Shown here: piece after piece, positions 51,409 through 60,222 of the stretch
Numbering within the stretch: the first letter of the stretch is position 1
How the letters are laid out: every line of letters begins with the position of its first letter
NCBI RefSeq assembly: GCF_000379085.1
Contig: NZ_KB905378.1
Span: 1,927,699 to 1,991,698, forward strand
Reading direction: 5' to 3'
DNA length: 64,000 bases
From: Halomicrobium katesii DSM 19301
GTDB taxonomy: Archaea; Halobacteriota; Halobacteria; Halobacteriales; Haloarculaceae
Position numbers and translations under genes: made by a program
Notes under the pieces: model-generated
The model's input: the letters and a program-made list of their open reading frames with translations, nothing else
Databases searched by the model: none
What the model was told of the DNA's origin: nothing

Positions 51409-51538
51409 TGTGTCACGGTGCGCGAGCGACCGAAAAGTACCTTCTGTTCGGCAGACGAGCCCGGCCGGTCGTCACCTCGGGACGACCGTCGCCGCTCCGT
51501 CGACACTCCATCCGTCGCGACACCCTCGACGCCGGCCG

Positions 51539-53257
51539 TCAGTCCGCTCCCTGTCGATGTTCGGCGGCGACGAACTGTGTCAGTGCGTCGTCGATCTCTT
51601 CGACGGAGTCGTAGGGTCTGTCGACGACGATGTCGCCGGCCGTCGAGCGCCCGATGCCCGGAATCGCCCGCAGCTCGTCCATCGAGGCGGCGTTGGGGTC
51701 CAGCGGGTAGGGGACGCCGGTCACCGAGCGGTAGCCGTGGTCGGTGATCGCCACGTCGATGGTCCGGCCGAGTTCGCGTTCGCCGGGGATGCCTACCAGC
51801 AACGGGTAGGTCCCCAGCTGGCGGCCGAAGGTCTTCCCGTCCTGGTGGTACTCCAGGGTCACGTCCGGGAGCACGGTCCCGACCGATGCGACCCGCTTGA
51901 GCATCGGGTTGTCGATCGTCTCGCGGACCTCCTGTTTGTACTGCTTGAACAGCTGCTTGTGGTCCTTGGCGATCTCCGCGCCGGTGTCGGCCATGTCAGT
52001 CCCCTCGAAGGCCATCACCTGTCGGATGTTGATCCGGCGCAGCATGTACCCCTCGTCGTAGACGCGCTGGAGGAACCGCTTGTTGTGCTCGAAGCTCTCC
52101 CGGCGTTCGCCCTTCAGTCCGTGGACGAGGTTGATCCCCGGCAGGAGCTTCGGGAGTCGGTTGGGCGCGTCACTGCCCGTACTGGGGCCGCTGCCGGGCT
52201 CCTCGCCCGGCCGGACGCCCGCGACCTCGTTGACGATCCGGACGGCCTGGAAACACTCTTCGGCGGAGACGTTGAGGTTGTTCTCCTCCTGGACGAGCGG
52301 ATCGGCCGACTCCAGCCCGAACGCCGCCGTGTCGCCGGGCGTGTTGTGCTCGGCGATGACGCGGATCCCCTCGCGGGCCTTCTCGGGCCACTCGACGACC
52401 GTGATGGGGTTCATGTTGTCGAGGTGCAGCGTCTCCAGGTCCGGAGCGACCGACCTGATGCCGCCGTAGAGATCGCGGAGCGCGTCGGGGTTCGGTGCCT
52501 TGCCGTCGCCGCCGTAGGCGAGGATGTCCGCCTGCCGACCCAGCCGGAAGTTCGCCACGCCGCGATCGGAGAGGGCGTCGACCTCGTCGACGACGCTCTC
52601 GGGCGGCCGGAAGTCGGGGTCGCCGTACATCGGCTCCGTACAGAACGAACAGCGGTAGGGACAGCCACGCGAGGTCTCTAGCTCGGCGATGAGGTAGTCC
52701 GGATGGTTGGGGTGTTGCTCGACGACGAAGGCACCCTGGCGCGCCCAGCGGGTCTCCTCGGGGACGCCGCGGTAGCGGTCTTCGAACCCTTCGAGCCCGT
52801 TGTCGACGAGATCGTAGGCCGCCGCTTCAACGTCGGCCATCGCCAGGAAGTCGAAGTCCAGATCGTCGCGGGCGGTCTCGCTGGCCCCTTCGTTGGCCTC
52901 GCCGACGCCGAAGCGGACGGGCCCGCCCATCATCGAGGTGCCGTCGGCAGTCCAGGCCAGCTTGCGGACCTCGTCGGGCTCTGCCGGCGTCCCGCCGACG
53001 TACTTGCCGGGGACGGTCATCCCGCCGACGTAGACCAGCAGGTCGGCCTGCTCTACGTCCTGCCAGCGGGCGCTGTCCTCGCGCAGCGCGTCGATCGTGT
53101 GGTACGTGATCTGTCGCCGAGGGACACCGGCGTCGACGAGCGCTCCGGCGGTGTAGCGCGGATACGTCGAGACGTACGGCGGGACCCCGAAGTGGGCCGG
53201 CTCGTCGACGTAGCCGTCGACGATCGTCACCGAGAGGTCGGCGGGGTCGGTAGTCAT
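51539..53257 (-). CDS. Radical SAM protein with C-terminal helix-hairpin-helix, 572 aa
   Basis: The iron-sulfur motif is SRGCPYRCSFC (CX3CX2C), preceded by an N-terminal B12-binding-like region (VTIVDGYVDEPAHFGVPPYV). The barrel continues with LHLDNMNPITV and LLPGINLVHGLKGER. The end ELRAIPGIGRSTAGDIVVDRPYDSVEEI is a helix-hairpin-helix, usually a DNA or RNA contact. Archaeal relatives of this architecture are conserved but of unknown reaction; a nucleic-acid-linked modification is a possibility only. Confidence 0.85.
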   Translation of the reverse strand: MTTDPADLSVTIVDGYVDEPAHFGVPPYVSTYPRYTAGALVDAGVPRRQITYHTIDALREDSARWQDVEQADLLVYVGGMTVPGKYVGGTPAEPDEVRKLAWTADGTSMMGGPVRFGVGEANEGASETARDDLDFDFLAMADVEAAAYDLVDNGLEGFEDRYRGVPEETRWARQGAFVVEQHPNHPDYLIAELETSRGCPYRCSFCTEPMYGDPDFRPPESVVDEVDALSDRGVANFRLGRQADILAYGGDGKAPNPDALRDLYGGIRSVAPDLETLHLDNMNPITVVEWPEKAREGIRVIAEHNTPGDTAAFGLESADPLVQEENNLNVSAEECFQAVRIVNEVAGVRPGEEPGSGPSTGSDAPNRLPKLLPGINLVHGLKGERRESFEHNKRFLQRVYDEGYMLRRINIRQVMAFEGTDMADTGAEIAKDHKQLFKQYKQEVRETIDNPMLKRVASVGTVLPDVTLEYHQDGKTFGRQLGTYPLLVGIPGERELGRTIDVAITDHGYRSVTGVPYPLDPNAASMDELRAIPGIGRSTAGDIVVDRPYDSVEEIDDALTQFVAAEHRQGAD

Positions 53258-53316
53258 GTCCGTCGCTACCGGCTCGACGCCTAAAACGGTGTCTGGTCGG
53301 GATCGGAGTCGGCCGC

Positions 53317-54483
53317 TCAGCCCGCGAACGGGATGTACTTCAGGAGCGTGGCCGGGAGCCCACCGGCGGTCTGTTGCAAAACAGTCTCGTGACTCAACAG
53401 CCGGTCTATGTAGTCGTCGACGACCGGATTCGCGGACTCTTTCACGTCTGTGGGTTCGAGCTGTTCGTAGACCTGCCCACGGGTGCCCCGGAGCTGGCCA
53501 CCGAAACGCAACAGATCGTCCGTGATCTGGAGCGCCCGCGGGGTCAGTGGTTTCCGAGCGGCGGAAACGCTGTCGAGGTCGTCGAGGGTCGCACCGAGAC
53601 GGTCCCGGATCCGCGTCAGGTGCTGGTCTTCCAGCAGCGCGAAATCGTACGCCAGATAGAGGTTGTTGAGCAGTTGCAGTCGCTTCCAGCGGCGACTCCA
53701 GTGACGGTGCTCGTCGAACGCGCCGGTCTGGATCACCGCTCCCGGACGGGCAACCGAGATCGCGTCCGTGTCGAAGCGGCCGACGTACGGCTTCGCGTGG
53801 CTGTTGAGCGTCTCTTCGTCCAACGGCCGGTCGTCGCGGCGGATCAGCTGCCCCCGTTCTCGCTCGCTGAGCGCGTCGGCGTCGTAGAGAAACGAGATCG
53901 TGGCAACCGGCCGTTCACCGATCCGGCCGACGTACGTGTCGGGGACGTTCGCTCCGAAGAGCCAGCGATCGATCGGTCGGAATATCTCCTGGACGAGCGG
54001 GCCACTGTCGTCGGCCCACGAGGGAGGGGCTCCGTCGACGCGGAGCTCCTGGCGAACGGTCCGCTGGAACGCGATGAAATCAGTGAGATCGAGGGGCCGC
54101 GAACTCTCGAAGTACACTCGAAACCGGGCGACGGCCAGACCGAACGGGTAGTAGAGGACTCGGGCCGTCACGTCGAGGTTCACCAGATCGTACCGACCGA
54201 ACGTCCAGCCGGGAAGCGTGAACTCGTAGCTGGGGACGCAAAACAGCGGCCGGAACTCGAAGTTGTTGCGTCGCTCCGGGTACTGGAGGTGATCCCAGAA
54301 CGCCCACCCACCGTCGAAGGTGCCGACGGCGTCGACTGCGACCGTCTTCGCGTCGTGATCGCCGTCGGTGACGAGACTCTCCGACCTGTTCCGGACGGCC
54401 GGCCGTAGCTCGGACCGGTCGAACAGTCGCTCCAGGTAGAACGCCTGTGTCGTCTCGGTGATCGTCCCCTCGTAGATCCCCAT
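53317..54483 (-). CDS. Protein of unknown function, 388 aa
   Basis: I do not recognise this family. The protein is soluble-looking and rich in aromatic residues (WAFWDHLQYPERRNNFEFRP, TLPGWTFGRYDLV, RWLFGANVPDTYVGRIGERPV), with a helical C-terminal 120 residues containing HWSRRWKRLQLLNNLYLAYDFALLED and ending LPATLLKYIPFAG. There is no signal peptide and no clear catalytic motif. TATA-like TTTAAAATA on its strand (54512-54520) lies about 30 bases before the ATG. It stands next to the structured intergenic segment at 54561. Confidence 0.65.
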   Translation of the reverse strand: MGIYEGTITETTQAFYLERLFDRSELRPAVRNRSESLVTDGDHDAKTVAVDAVGTFDGGWAFWDHLQYPERRNNFEFRPLFCVPSYEFTLPGWTFGRYDLVNLDVTARVLYYPFGLAVARFRVYFESSRPLDLTDFIAFQRTVRQELRVDGAPPSWADDSGPLVQEIFRPIDRWLFGANVPDTYVGRIGERPVATISFLYDADALSERERGQLIRRDDRPLDEETLNSHAKPYVGRFDTDAISVARPGAVIQTGAFDEHRHWSRRWKRLQLLNNLYLAYDFALLEDQHLTRIRDRLGATLDDLDSVSAARKPLTPRALQITDDLLRFGGQLRGTRGQVYEQLEPTDVKESANPVVDDYIDRLLSHETVLQQTAGGLPATLLKYIPFAG

Positions 54484-54560
54484 CGTCTCAAGCTTTATTT
54501 GCGAGCAGGGGTATTTTAAACCGTGGACTCTGTGGGCTGTACCGCCCTGTACAGAGCCGC

Positions 54561-54703
54561 CGCGAGGCGGCACATTCGTGGTTAGAAGTCGGAACGGGGG
54601 TTAGACTCCCGCGATAACCTCGTCGCTCGCGGCGTGGCTCGACGCCGCGCTGGGGGCGACTAGATCGGCGGGGAAAACCGCCGGTCGAACGTGCCGCCTC
54701 GCG
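54561..54703. other. Intergenic segment able to fold as a three-armed structure
   Basis: A perfect 13-bp stem (54561-54573 with 54691-54703, CGCGAGGCGGCAC) encloses three hairpins: 54580-54584/54615-54619 with an inner CGGG/CCCG stem, 54628-54634/54643-54649 (CGCGGCG, 7 bp), and 54663-54671/54678-54686 (9 bp with one G-T pair and a GGAAAA loop). A further hairpin lies at 54528-54556. No protein-like frame explains it. It occupies most of the 346-base gap 54484-54829. It may be a structured RNA or another miniature element; no target duplication is visible. Confidence 0.5.
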
Positions 54704-54797
54704 TTCGCATTCATCCGTCGCCGTCACTCGTTTCTCGACCTCTGCGTTCGTGATCCTGCCGACTGGACGAAGCGTAGCCGCCAGCTGCGGTGGTGAA

Positions 54798-54808
54798 ACA
54801 CTTATACC
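54798..54808 (+). promoter_or_regulatory. TATA-like box of the HAD hydrolase gene
   Basis: ACACTTATACC lies 22-32 bases before the ATG at 54830, predicting a leaderless transcript. Confidence 0.6.
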
Positions 54809-54829
54809 GCCCTCCGACGTACCTGGCGT

Positions 54830-55489
54830 ATGACCTACGATACCGTCGTGTTCGACAACGACGGTGTCCTCGTCGGTCGGACCGCCTTCGACGTTCTTCA
54901 GGACGCGACCCAGGAGACGTTCGAAGCGTTCGGTGTGACCGATCCGGACCCCAACCACGTCGAAAACATGACAGTGGGAGCGACCCCACACCAGGTAGCG
55001 ACGATCTGTGGCCAGTACGACCTCCCACGAGAGGAGTTCTGGCGCGCTCGCGAAGAGAAGATGGTCGAGGCCCAGCAGGAAGAGGCCCGCGCCGGGCGCA
55101 AGCGCCCGTACGACGACATCGACACGCTCGACGGCTTAGACGCCGCGAAAGGCATCGTCAGCTCGAACCAGCAGGCGACAGTCGACTTCCTCCTGGATCA
55201 CTTCTCGGTCCGGGACCACTTCGGCACGGCTTACGGCCGCGAGCCGACGATCCAGAGCCTCGACCGGCGCAAGCCAAACAGCCACTACCTCGACCGCGCG
55301 CTGGCGGACCTCGACGCCGACTCCGCGCTGTTCGTCGGCGACAACGAGTCAGACATCCGCGCCGCGGAGAACGCGGGCATCGACTCGGCGTTCATCCGCC
55401 GCCCGCACCGCACGGACTGGGAGCTCAACGTCTGGCCGACGTGGGACATCGACTCGCTGTCGGACCTCCACGACATCTGCCGGACCTGA
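54830..55489 (+). CDS. HAD-superfamily hydrolase, 219 aa
   Basis: Motif I is VFDNDGVLVG with both Asp residues. Motif II is IVSSNQQ, motif III is the Lys in RRKPNSHY, and motif IV is ALFVGDNESDIRAAENAG. These define a phosphoglycolate-phosphatase-like HAD enzyme with a helical cap (residues about 20-90). It hydrolyses a small phosphorylated metabolite; the substrate is unknown. Start supported by the TATA box at 54798. Confidence 0.87.
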   Translation: MTYDTVVFDNDGVLVGRTAFDVLQDATQETFEAFGVTDPDPNHVENMTVGATPHQVATICGQYDLPREEFWRAREEKMVEAQQEEARAGRKRPYDDIDTLDGLDAAKGIVSSNQQATVDFLLDHFSVRDHFGTAYGREPTIQSLDRRKPNSHYLDRALADLDADSALFVGDNESDIRAAENAGIDSAFIRRPHRTDWELNVWPTWDIDSLSDLHDICRT

Positions 55490-55649
55490 GACGGATCGCC
55501 GCCGTCTCCCCGGTCGACCGCACGACGGCGACAGCGGCCGTCCCGTACGGACTGTCGTCGCCGTATCACACTGTCGGCTGTCCGTCTGGGAACGATTTCG
55601 CCATCCCGAGGTGGCACGTATCGTCACGAAGGGACAGCCGACAGTCTCA

Positions 55650-55728
55650 TACGGATTATTGTAGCGATTTACCGGTGATCGTCTACTCCGTGGCGACGAT
55701 CACCGGTAAGCAACTACAATAAACCGTA
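55650..55728. mobile_element. Family B miniature element, copy 5 (79 bp)
   Basis: The ends TACGG and CCGTA and the interior are nearly identical to copies 1 and 2, except that the central about 11 bases are in the opposite sense. It is flanked by an exact 3-bp duplication TCA (55647-55649 and 55729-55731). The right TCA is, on the minus strand, the TGA stop codon of the ABC permease gene, so the element lies directly behind that gene. Confidence 0.87.
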
Positions 55729-56553
55729 TCAGTAGTCCCCGAGCACGCCGAGTCGCCGGGCTCGCCGCGTCGCGGCCTCGAAGACGGCGTAGCCGAGCAC
55801 GACGTAGCCCACGGCGACGCCGACGAGGATCAGCAGGTCGACGGCGGGGAACTCCCACAGCCGCGTCCCGTCGATCATCGCCCGCTGGAGGAGCGCGCTG
55901 CCCTGTGCCAGCGGGAGGAACTTCGTCCACCCGAGGTCGAACGCCGGGGCCGAGATCAGCAGAATGAAGCCGAACTGGAGGAGGTTCAGCCAGTTGCCGA
56001 TGCGCTTGTAGAGGACGGCGACGCCGCCGGCCGCGAAGCCAAGTCCCAGCACGGAGGCGATCGCCAGCCCGGCGACGACCGCGATCGTCACCGCCGGCAA
56101 CTGGAGCGTGGTGTCGGTGACGAGCAGCATCACCGCGAGGATCACCGCCGACGTGAGGAAGGTCCGGACGACCTTCGCGACGCCTTTCAACAGCGCGACC
56201 GGTGCGAAGCCGAAGGGGGTCATGATGTGGCGTTCCAGAGTCCCCCACTGGACCTCGCTACCGATGTCGTTCGAGATCGAGGAGTAGGCACCGACCGCGA
56301 GCGTCCACAGGAAGTAGCCGACGACGATCCCCTCCAGCGAGTCGGTCAGCGCCTGTCCGGCGATCATCCGCCCGCCGTAGAACAGCAGCCCGAAAAAGAA
56401 AAGCGAGACGACGATCCCGCCGAGGGCGTTGGCCGGGTAGCGCACGAACAGCAGGAACTCACGGACGAGGACGGCCCTCGCGAGGTGGTAGTAAGAAGCC
56501 GGACGGGGCGTCTCCCCGCCGCTCGGCGTCTCACTGGCTGGCTGTCCCGTCAT
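55729..56553 (-). CDS. ABC-2-type transporter permease, 274 aa
   Basis: Six hydrophobic segments follow a polar N-terminus of about 25 residues; VLVREFLLFVRYPANALGGIV and GTLERHIMTPFGFAPVALLKGVAK are typical of ABC-2 permeases. It pairs with the ATPase encoded immediately upstream (4-base overlap) to form an exporter for an unknown substrate. Its stop codon coincides with the target duplication of a family B element. Confidence 0.87.
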   Translation of the reverse strand: MTGQPASETPSGGETPRPASYYHLARAVLVREFLLFVRYPANALGGIVVSLFFFGLLFYGGRMIAGQALTDSLEGIVVGYFLWTLAVGAYSSISNDIGSEVQWGTLERHIMTPFGFAPVALLKGVAKVVRTFLTSAVILAVMLLVTDTTLQLPAVTIAVVAGLAIASVLGLGFAAGGVAVLYKRIGNWLNLLQFGFILLISAPAFDLGWTKFLPLAQGSALLQRAMIDGTRLWEFPAVDLLILVGVAVGYVVLGYAVFEAATRRARRLGVLGDY

Positions 56554-57566
56554 CGACGGCCCTCGCCCTCGTCGGTCAGCCCGAGGAACACGTCTTCGAG
56601 GTCCGGTTGAGCCGTGTTCACGCTGTCCAGCGCCACGTCGGTGGACCGCAACAGGTCGGTCAGAGCGTAGAACCCCTCGCTGTCGGTCGCCACCTCGACG
56701 CGCGTTCGCTCGCCGTCGGTCGTCACCGCAGTCACCTCGAAGCCGTCGCGGATGCGCGCCAGCAGCGCGTCGTCGATGTCCGAACTGGCGACGGCGAACC
56801 GCTGAGTGCCGTCGCCCGACAGGAGGTGCTCGACGGTGTCGTCCGCGATCACGCGCCCGTCGTTCATGATCACGACGCGGTCACAGACCGCTTCGATCAC
56901 GTCCATGTCGTGGCTACAGAGCACGACGGTCAGCGCCCGCTCGTCGACGATCCGGCGCAGTTCGCGTCGCAGCGTCAGCGAACTCTCCACGTCCAGTCCG
57001 AGCGTCGGCTCGTCGAGAAAGACCACGTCGGCGTCGGTCGCCAGCACGCTGGCGAGAGACACCTTCTGTTTCATCCCCCGCGAGAGGTCTCGCACCGCCT
57101 CGTCGGCCTTCTCGGCGAGGTCGAGCTGGTCGAGCAGGCGCTCGTGGCGATCCGCTACGGAGTCGGGATCGACGCCGCCGATCGTCGCGAAGTACCGGAG
57201 GTTCTCCCGGACGGTCAGCCGCCAGTAGTCGTTGCGCGCGCCCTCCAGCATCGCGTCGACGTTGGCGTAGGCGGCACTCGGCTGTTCGTACACGTCGATC
57301 CCGTCGATCAGAACCGAGCCGGCGTCGGGCAACACCATGCCGAGGATCGCTTTGATCGTCGTCGTCTTGCCCGCGCCGTTGGGACCGAGCAGCCCGACGA
57401 CGGAGCCACGGCCGACGCTGAAGGACACGTCGTCGACGGCGGTGACCGCGGCCTCGCCGCTGGCGAACCGCTTGGAGAGCCCCTCGACGACGAGGGCGGC
57501 GTCGTCGGGCGGGTCGTCGGTCGCGGCCGCGTCGGCGCTCGTCTGCGGTCGCTCTTGGGTTTCCAT
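56550..57566 (-). CDS. ABC transporter ATP-binding protein, 338 aa
   Basis: Walker A is LGPNGAGKTT, the signature is DLSRGMKQK, Walker B is DVVFLDEPTLGLD and the switch His is in VVLCSHDMDVIE. A C-terminal extension of about 90 residues (VASSDIDDALLARIRDG...) is common in ABC-2 exporters of the drug/polysaccharide type. A polar leader of about 25 residues precedes the domain. First gene of a two-gene exporter operon. Confidence 0.93.
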   Translation of the reverse strand: METQERPQTSADAAATDDPPDDAALVVEGLSKRFASGEAAVTAVDDVSFSVGRGSVVGLLGPNGAGKTTTIKAILGMVLPDAGSVLIDGIDVYEQPSAAYANVDAMLEGARNDYWRLTVRENLRYFATIGGVDPDSVADRHERLLDQLDLAEKADEAVRDLSRGMKQKVSLASVLATDADVVFLDEPTLGLDVESSLTLRRELRRIVDERALTVVLCSHDMDVIEAVCDRVVIMNDGRVIADDTVEHLLSGDGTQRFAVASSDIDDALLARIRDGFEVTAVTTDGERTRVEVATDSEGFYALTDLLRSTDVALDSVNTAQPDLEDVFLGLTDEGEGRR

Positions 57567-57662
57567 CGACCGCCCGTACGTCGTGACTGAGTAAAAAGTC
57601 CCGCACGCGTTCGTCGTCGTGGTGCCAGCCCGGCGTTCCCCCGAGCGAATTCGGCGCGGATA

Positions 57663-58451
57663 TCACACGTAGATGTGGCCTTCCTCGCGCGGGCCGTGGA
57701 GCGGCCGTCTCCCGTTCTCGGCGACCCGGCCGGCCGAGACTACCGCCGCGAGACTGTCGAGCGCGTCGTGGTGTCGTTCGTACGCCTCGCGGAACCCCCC
57801 GAGGTCGACGCTGCAGGCCTCGATCCCGTCGACGTTGGTCGCGCGGCGGTCTCGTCGGTCGCTCTTGTACCCCTCGCGGTAGAGCCCGAGCCAGCCGAAG
57901 GTCGCGGCGGGGTACACCTCGACGACGCGGGTCACGGGGTCGCCGTCCTGCATCGGCGCGACGGCGACATCGGGATCGTCGGCGAGGCCGGCAAGCACGT
58001 TCCGGATCCCGTAGAACGTCTGGTACTGGACCATCCGGTCGTAGGGACACAGCGCGGCGCGACGCAGGTCCGTCTCGCGACGCAGCGACGCGGTGCCGTC
58101 GCCCGTGTGCTCGCGAGCGGTCGAGCGACACGTCGAGGCGAACTCGTCGGGATCGGTCGGGCCGTCGAGCGTGAGCCACTCGACCAGCCCGGCCCACTCG
58201 CCGTCGCAGTGCTCGTCCAGTAGCGCCTGCGGGAGGCTGAACGGGAAGTCGAGCCCGACGACGTCGAAGGCCGTGAGCCGCGAGCGCAGGCCGGCGTGTG
58301 CGTCCTCGCGGTCCGGTCCCCACTCGTCGGCCGCGCGATAGCAGTCCTCGACCCGCAGTCCGTCCCCCGTCTCCCGCGCCTCCGTCAGCCACAGCGAGCG
58401 CCCAGCGTCGCTCGCACCGCTGAAGTCGACGCCCAAGACACGCGAACTCAT
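57663..58451 (-). CDS. DUF429-family predicted nuclease, 262 aa
   Basis: The start SSRVLGVDFSGASDAGRSLWL has the GVDFSG motif of RNase-H-fold DUF429 proteins. VGLDFPFSLP supplies a second acidic residue, and VVEVYPAATFGWLGLYREGYKSD matches the family EVYPA motif. Enzymatic activity in this family is predicted, not shown. The ATG at 58451 was chosen since the conserved region begins there. Confidence 0.78.
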   Translation of the reverse strand: MSSRVLGVDFSGASDAGRSLWLTEARETGDGLRVEDCYRAADEWGPDREDAHAGLRSRLTAFDVVGLDFPFSLPQALLDEHCDGEWAGLVEWLTLDGPTDPDEFASTCRSTAREHTGDGTASLRRETDLRRAALCPYDRMVQYQTFYGIRNVLAGLADDPDVAVAPMQDGDPVTRVVEVYPAATFGWLGLYREGYKSDRRDRRATNVDGIEACSVDLGGFREAYERHHDALDSLAAVVSAGRVAENGRRPLHGPREEGHIYV

Positions 58452-58565
58452 GCCCCAGCCCACTCGCCGGGCCGACATGAAAGTTCTCGTTGTCGCCGTG
58501 TGTCCGGCGGGGCGCGTACTCCGGGCTCCGAAAGCTGTTTGTCCCGCGCGGTCCAACAGAATCGT

Positions 58566-58724
58566 ATGCCAGCGACGCTCGAACTCGTCTGTACCGACGA
58601 CGGCTGCGAACTCGACATGTTCGAACTCCACTACACCTACGACATGCCCGACAGCGTGGGCGTGACCGACTTCCAGTGTCCCTACTGCGGGGGTGTCGAC
58701 TGCCTGTCGGAGGTCGAGCTGTGA
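58566..58724 (+). CDS. Small zinc-finger-like protein, 52 aa
   Basis: Cysteines at CTDDGC and CPYCGGVDC could bind one zinc ion; the middle reads MFELHYTYDMPDSVGVTDFQ. Small conserved haloarchaeal protein (DUF7559 from memory). Its stop overlaps the start of the Hsp20-like gene by one base, so the two are co-translated. Confidence 0.72.
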   Translation: MPATLELVCTDDGCELDMFELHYTYDMPDSVGVTDFQCPYCGGVDCLSEVEL

Positions 58725-59107
58725 TGTTCGACTTCGCCCGCTCGCTCGGCGACGCGATCGTCGAGAACGTCGGCCGCGCGGCCGGCCGCGTCCAGGAACG
58801 GACGCCGCTGCCGGCCGATCTGCTGGAGAGCGACGACGCGTACCTCGTGGTGTTCGACGCGCCGGGCGTCGAGGCCGCTGACCTGCAGGTCCAGTACGTC
58901 GACGACCGTGTCGAGGTCCGCGTCGACCGATTCCGACCGTTCCACGAGGGCTTCGAGATACGCTATCCCGGCCGCGGACTCTCTCTCGACGGCGGCGTCA
59001 CCCTGCCCGCCGACGCCGTGGTCGACGCCGAGGCCGCGTCGGCGACCCTGAAAGACGACGGCACGCTGCACGTCCGCGTCCCGAAAGCCGACGAAGCGGC
59101 CGACTGA
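58724..59107 (+). CDS. hsp20: Hsp20/alpha-crystallin-like small heat-shock protein, 127 aa
   Basis: The alpha-crystallin domain is visible from AYLVVFDAPGVEAADLQVQYVDDRVEVRVDRF to the end, LPADAVVDAEAASATLKDDGTLHVRVPK. The conserved A-x-x-x-n-G-v-L end motif appears as ATLKDDGTLHV. The C-terminal IxI/V anchor is absent, so oligomers may be small. It binds unfolding proteins without ATP. Confidence 0.85.
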   Translation: MFDFARSLGDAIVENVGRAAGRVQERTPLPADLLESDDAYLVVFDAPGVEAADLQVQYVDDRVEVRVDRFRPFHEGFEIRYPGRGLSLDGGVTLPADAVVDAEAASATLKDDGTLHVRVPKADEAAD

Positions 59108-59116
59108 CCGCTCGTC

Positions 59117-60220
59117 TCAGCTCGGTGTCTCCTCGTCCTCGTCGAGCGTCATGCCGTCGACCACGTCGATCGTCTCGTCGCCGGTAAAGCGGTCGGGATC
59201 GTAGGCGTCGACGCCCGGCCCGCCGAGGATCTGTTCGCCGATCCGCTCGCCCAGAGCCGGCGAGCGCATGAGGCCGTGGCCGTGCCACCCCGTCGCCACG
59301 TAGAGCCCGTCCCCGACGCCACCCAGCAGCGGCTCTCGATCCGGCGTCGCGGTACAGAGCCCCGCCCAGGACTGCGCTCGCGTCGCGTCGACGGTCGTCG
59401 CAGCGCCCAGTCGATCGAGCGCGCTCCGCTCGAAGCTCGCGTCGGCGTCGGGATCCCAGTCGTCGGGATCGACCTCGTGGGCACCGTCGCCGACGAGGAT
59501 CCCACCCTCGCAGGGCCGCCAGTAACACTGCTGGGTCGCGTCGTAGGCCATCGGGAGCGTCGCCCGTAGCGGCTCCGTCACGAGCGCCTGGGCGCGATAG
59601 GCCTGTAGCGGGAGGGCGACGCCAACGTCGGCGACGATCGGCTTCGTCGCGGGGCCGGCGGCCACGAGCACGGCGTCGAACCCGACCATCCCGTCGGGCT
59701 CGGCGACCGTCGTCGGCCCGGCCAGCGAGACGGGCGTCTCCGTCCGCACGCCGACCCCGCGTTCCAGCACGGTCTCCGTCAGCGCACTCGCGTACTCGGT
59801 CGGATCGACGAAGCCGGCCCGGTGTGCGATCGCGGCGACGCCGATCTCGTCGGTCCGAAGCTGTGGGTACCGCTCGCCCAGTCGCTCGGGCTCGACCAGC
59901 GCCACATCGCGCCCGTGGGTCTGCATTCGCGGGACCTGCTGGGCGATGGCGTCGGCGTTTGCCTCGTCGCCGTCGCGGGCGTACCAGACGTACGGACACT
60001 CGGTGAGCACGCCCAGTTCGCGGAACCGCCGGAGCGAGTCGGCGGCCACCGCGGCGTCCCGGTCCTCGGCGAACGCGTCGTAGCACAGCCCCGCCGCGCG
60101 GCCGGTCGCACCGCTGGCGATCTCCCCGCGGTCGTACAGCACCACGTCGGTGCCGCGGTCGGCCAGCGTCCGTGCGGCGGTCAGGCCGACGGCACCGGCA
60201 CCGACGACGGCGACCCGCAT
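59117..60220 (-). CDS. FAD-dependent oxidoreductase (DAO/glycine-oxidase type), 367 aa
   Basis: The N-terminus VAVVGAGAVGLTAARTLADRG is the FAD Rossmann motif. ASGATGRAAGLCYDAF is the DAO-family loop, and the C-terminal LYVATGWHGHGLMRSPALGERI is the second FAD contact. The enzyme probably oxidises an amine or amino acid. An in-frame GTG six bases upstream is an alternative start. It follows the LLM-like gene on the same strand with a 2-base gap and is probably co-transcribed. Confidence 0.85.
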   Translation of the reverse strand: MRVAVVGAGAVGLTAARTLADRGTDVVLYDRGEIASGATGRAAGLCYDAFAEDRDAAVAADSLRRFRELGVLTECPYVWYARDGDEANADAIAQQVPRMQTHGRDVALVEPERLGERYPQLRTDEIGVAAIAHRAGFVDPTEYASALTETVLERGVGVRTETPVSLAGPTTVAEPDGMVGFDAVLVAAGPATKPIVADVGVALPLQAYRAQALVTEPLRATLPMAYDATQQCYWRPCEGGILVGDGAHEVDPDDWDPDADASFERSALDRLGAATTVDATRAQSWAGLCTATPDREPLLGGVGDGLYVATGWHGHGLMRSPALGERIGEQILGGPGVDAYDPDRFTGDETIDVVDGMTLDEDEETPS

Positions 60221-60222
60221 CG

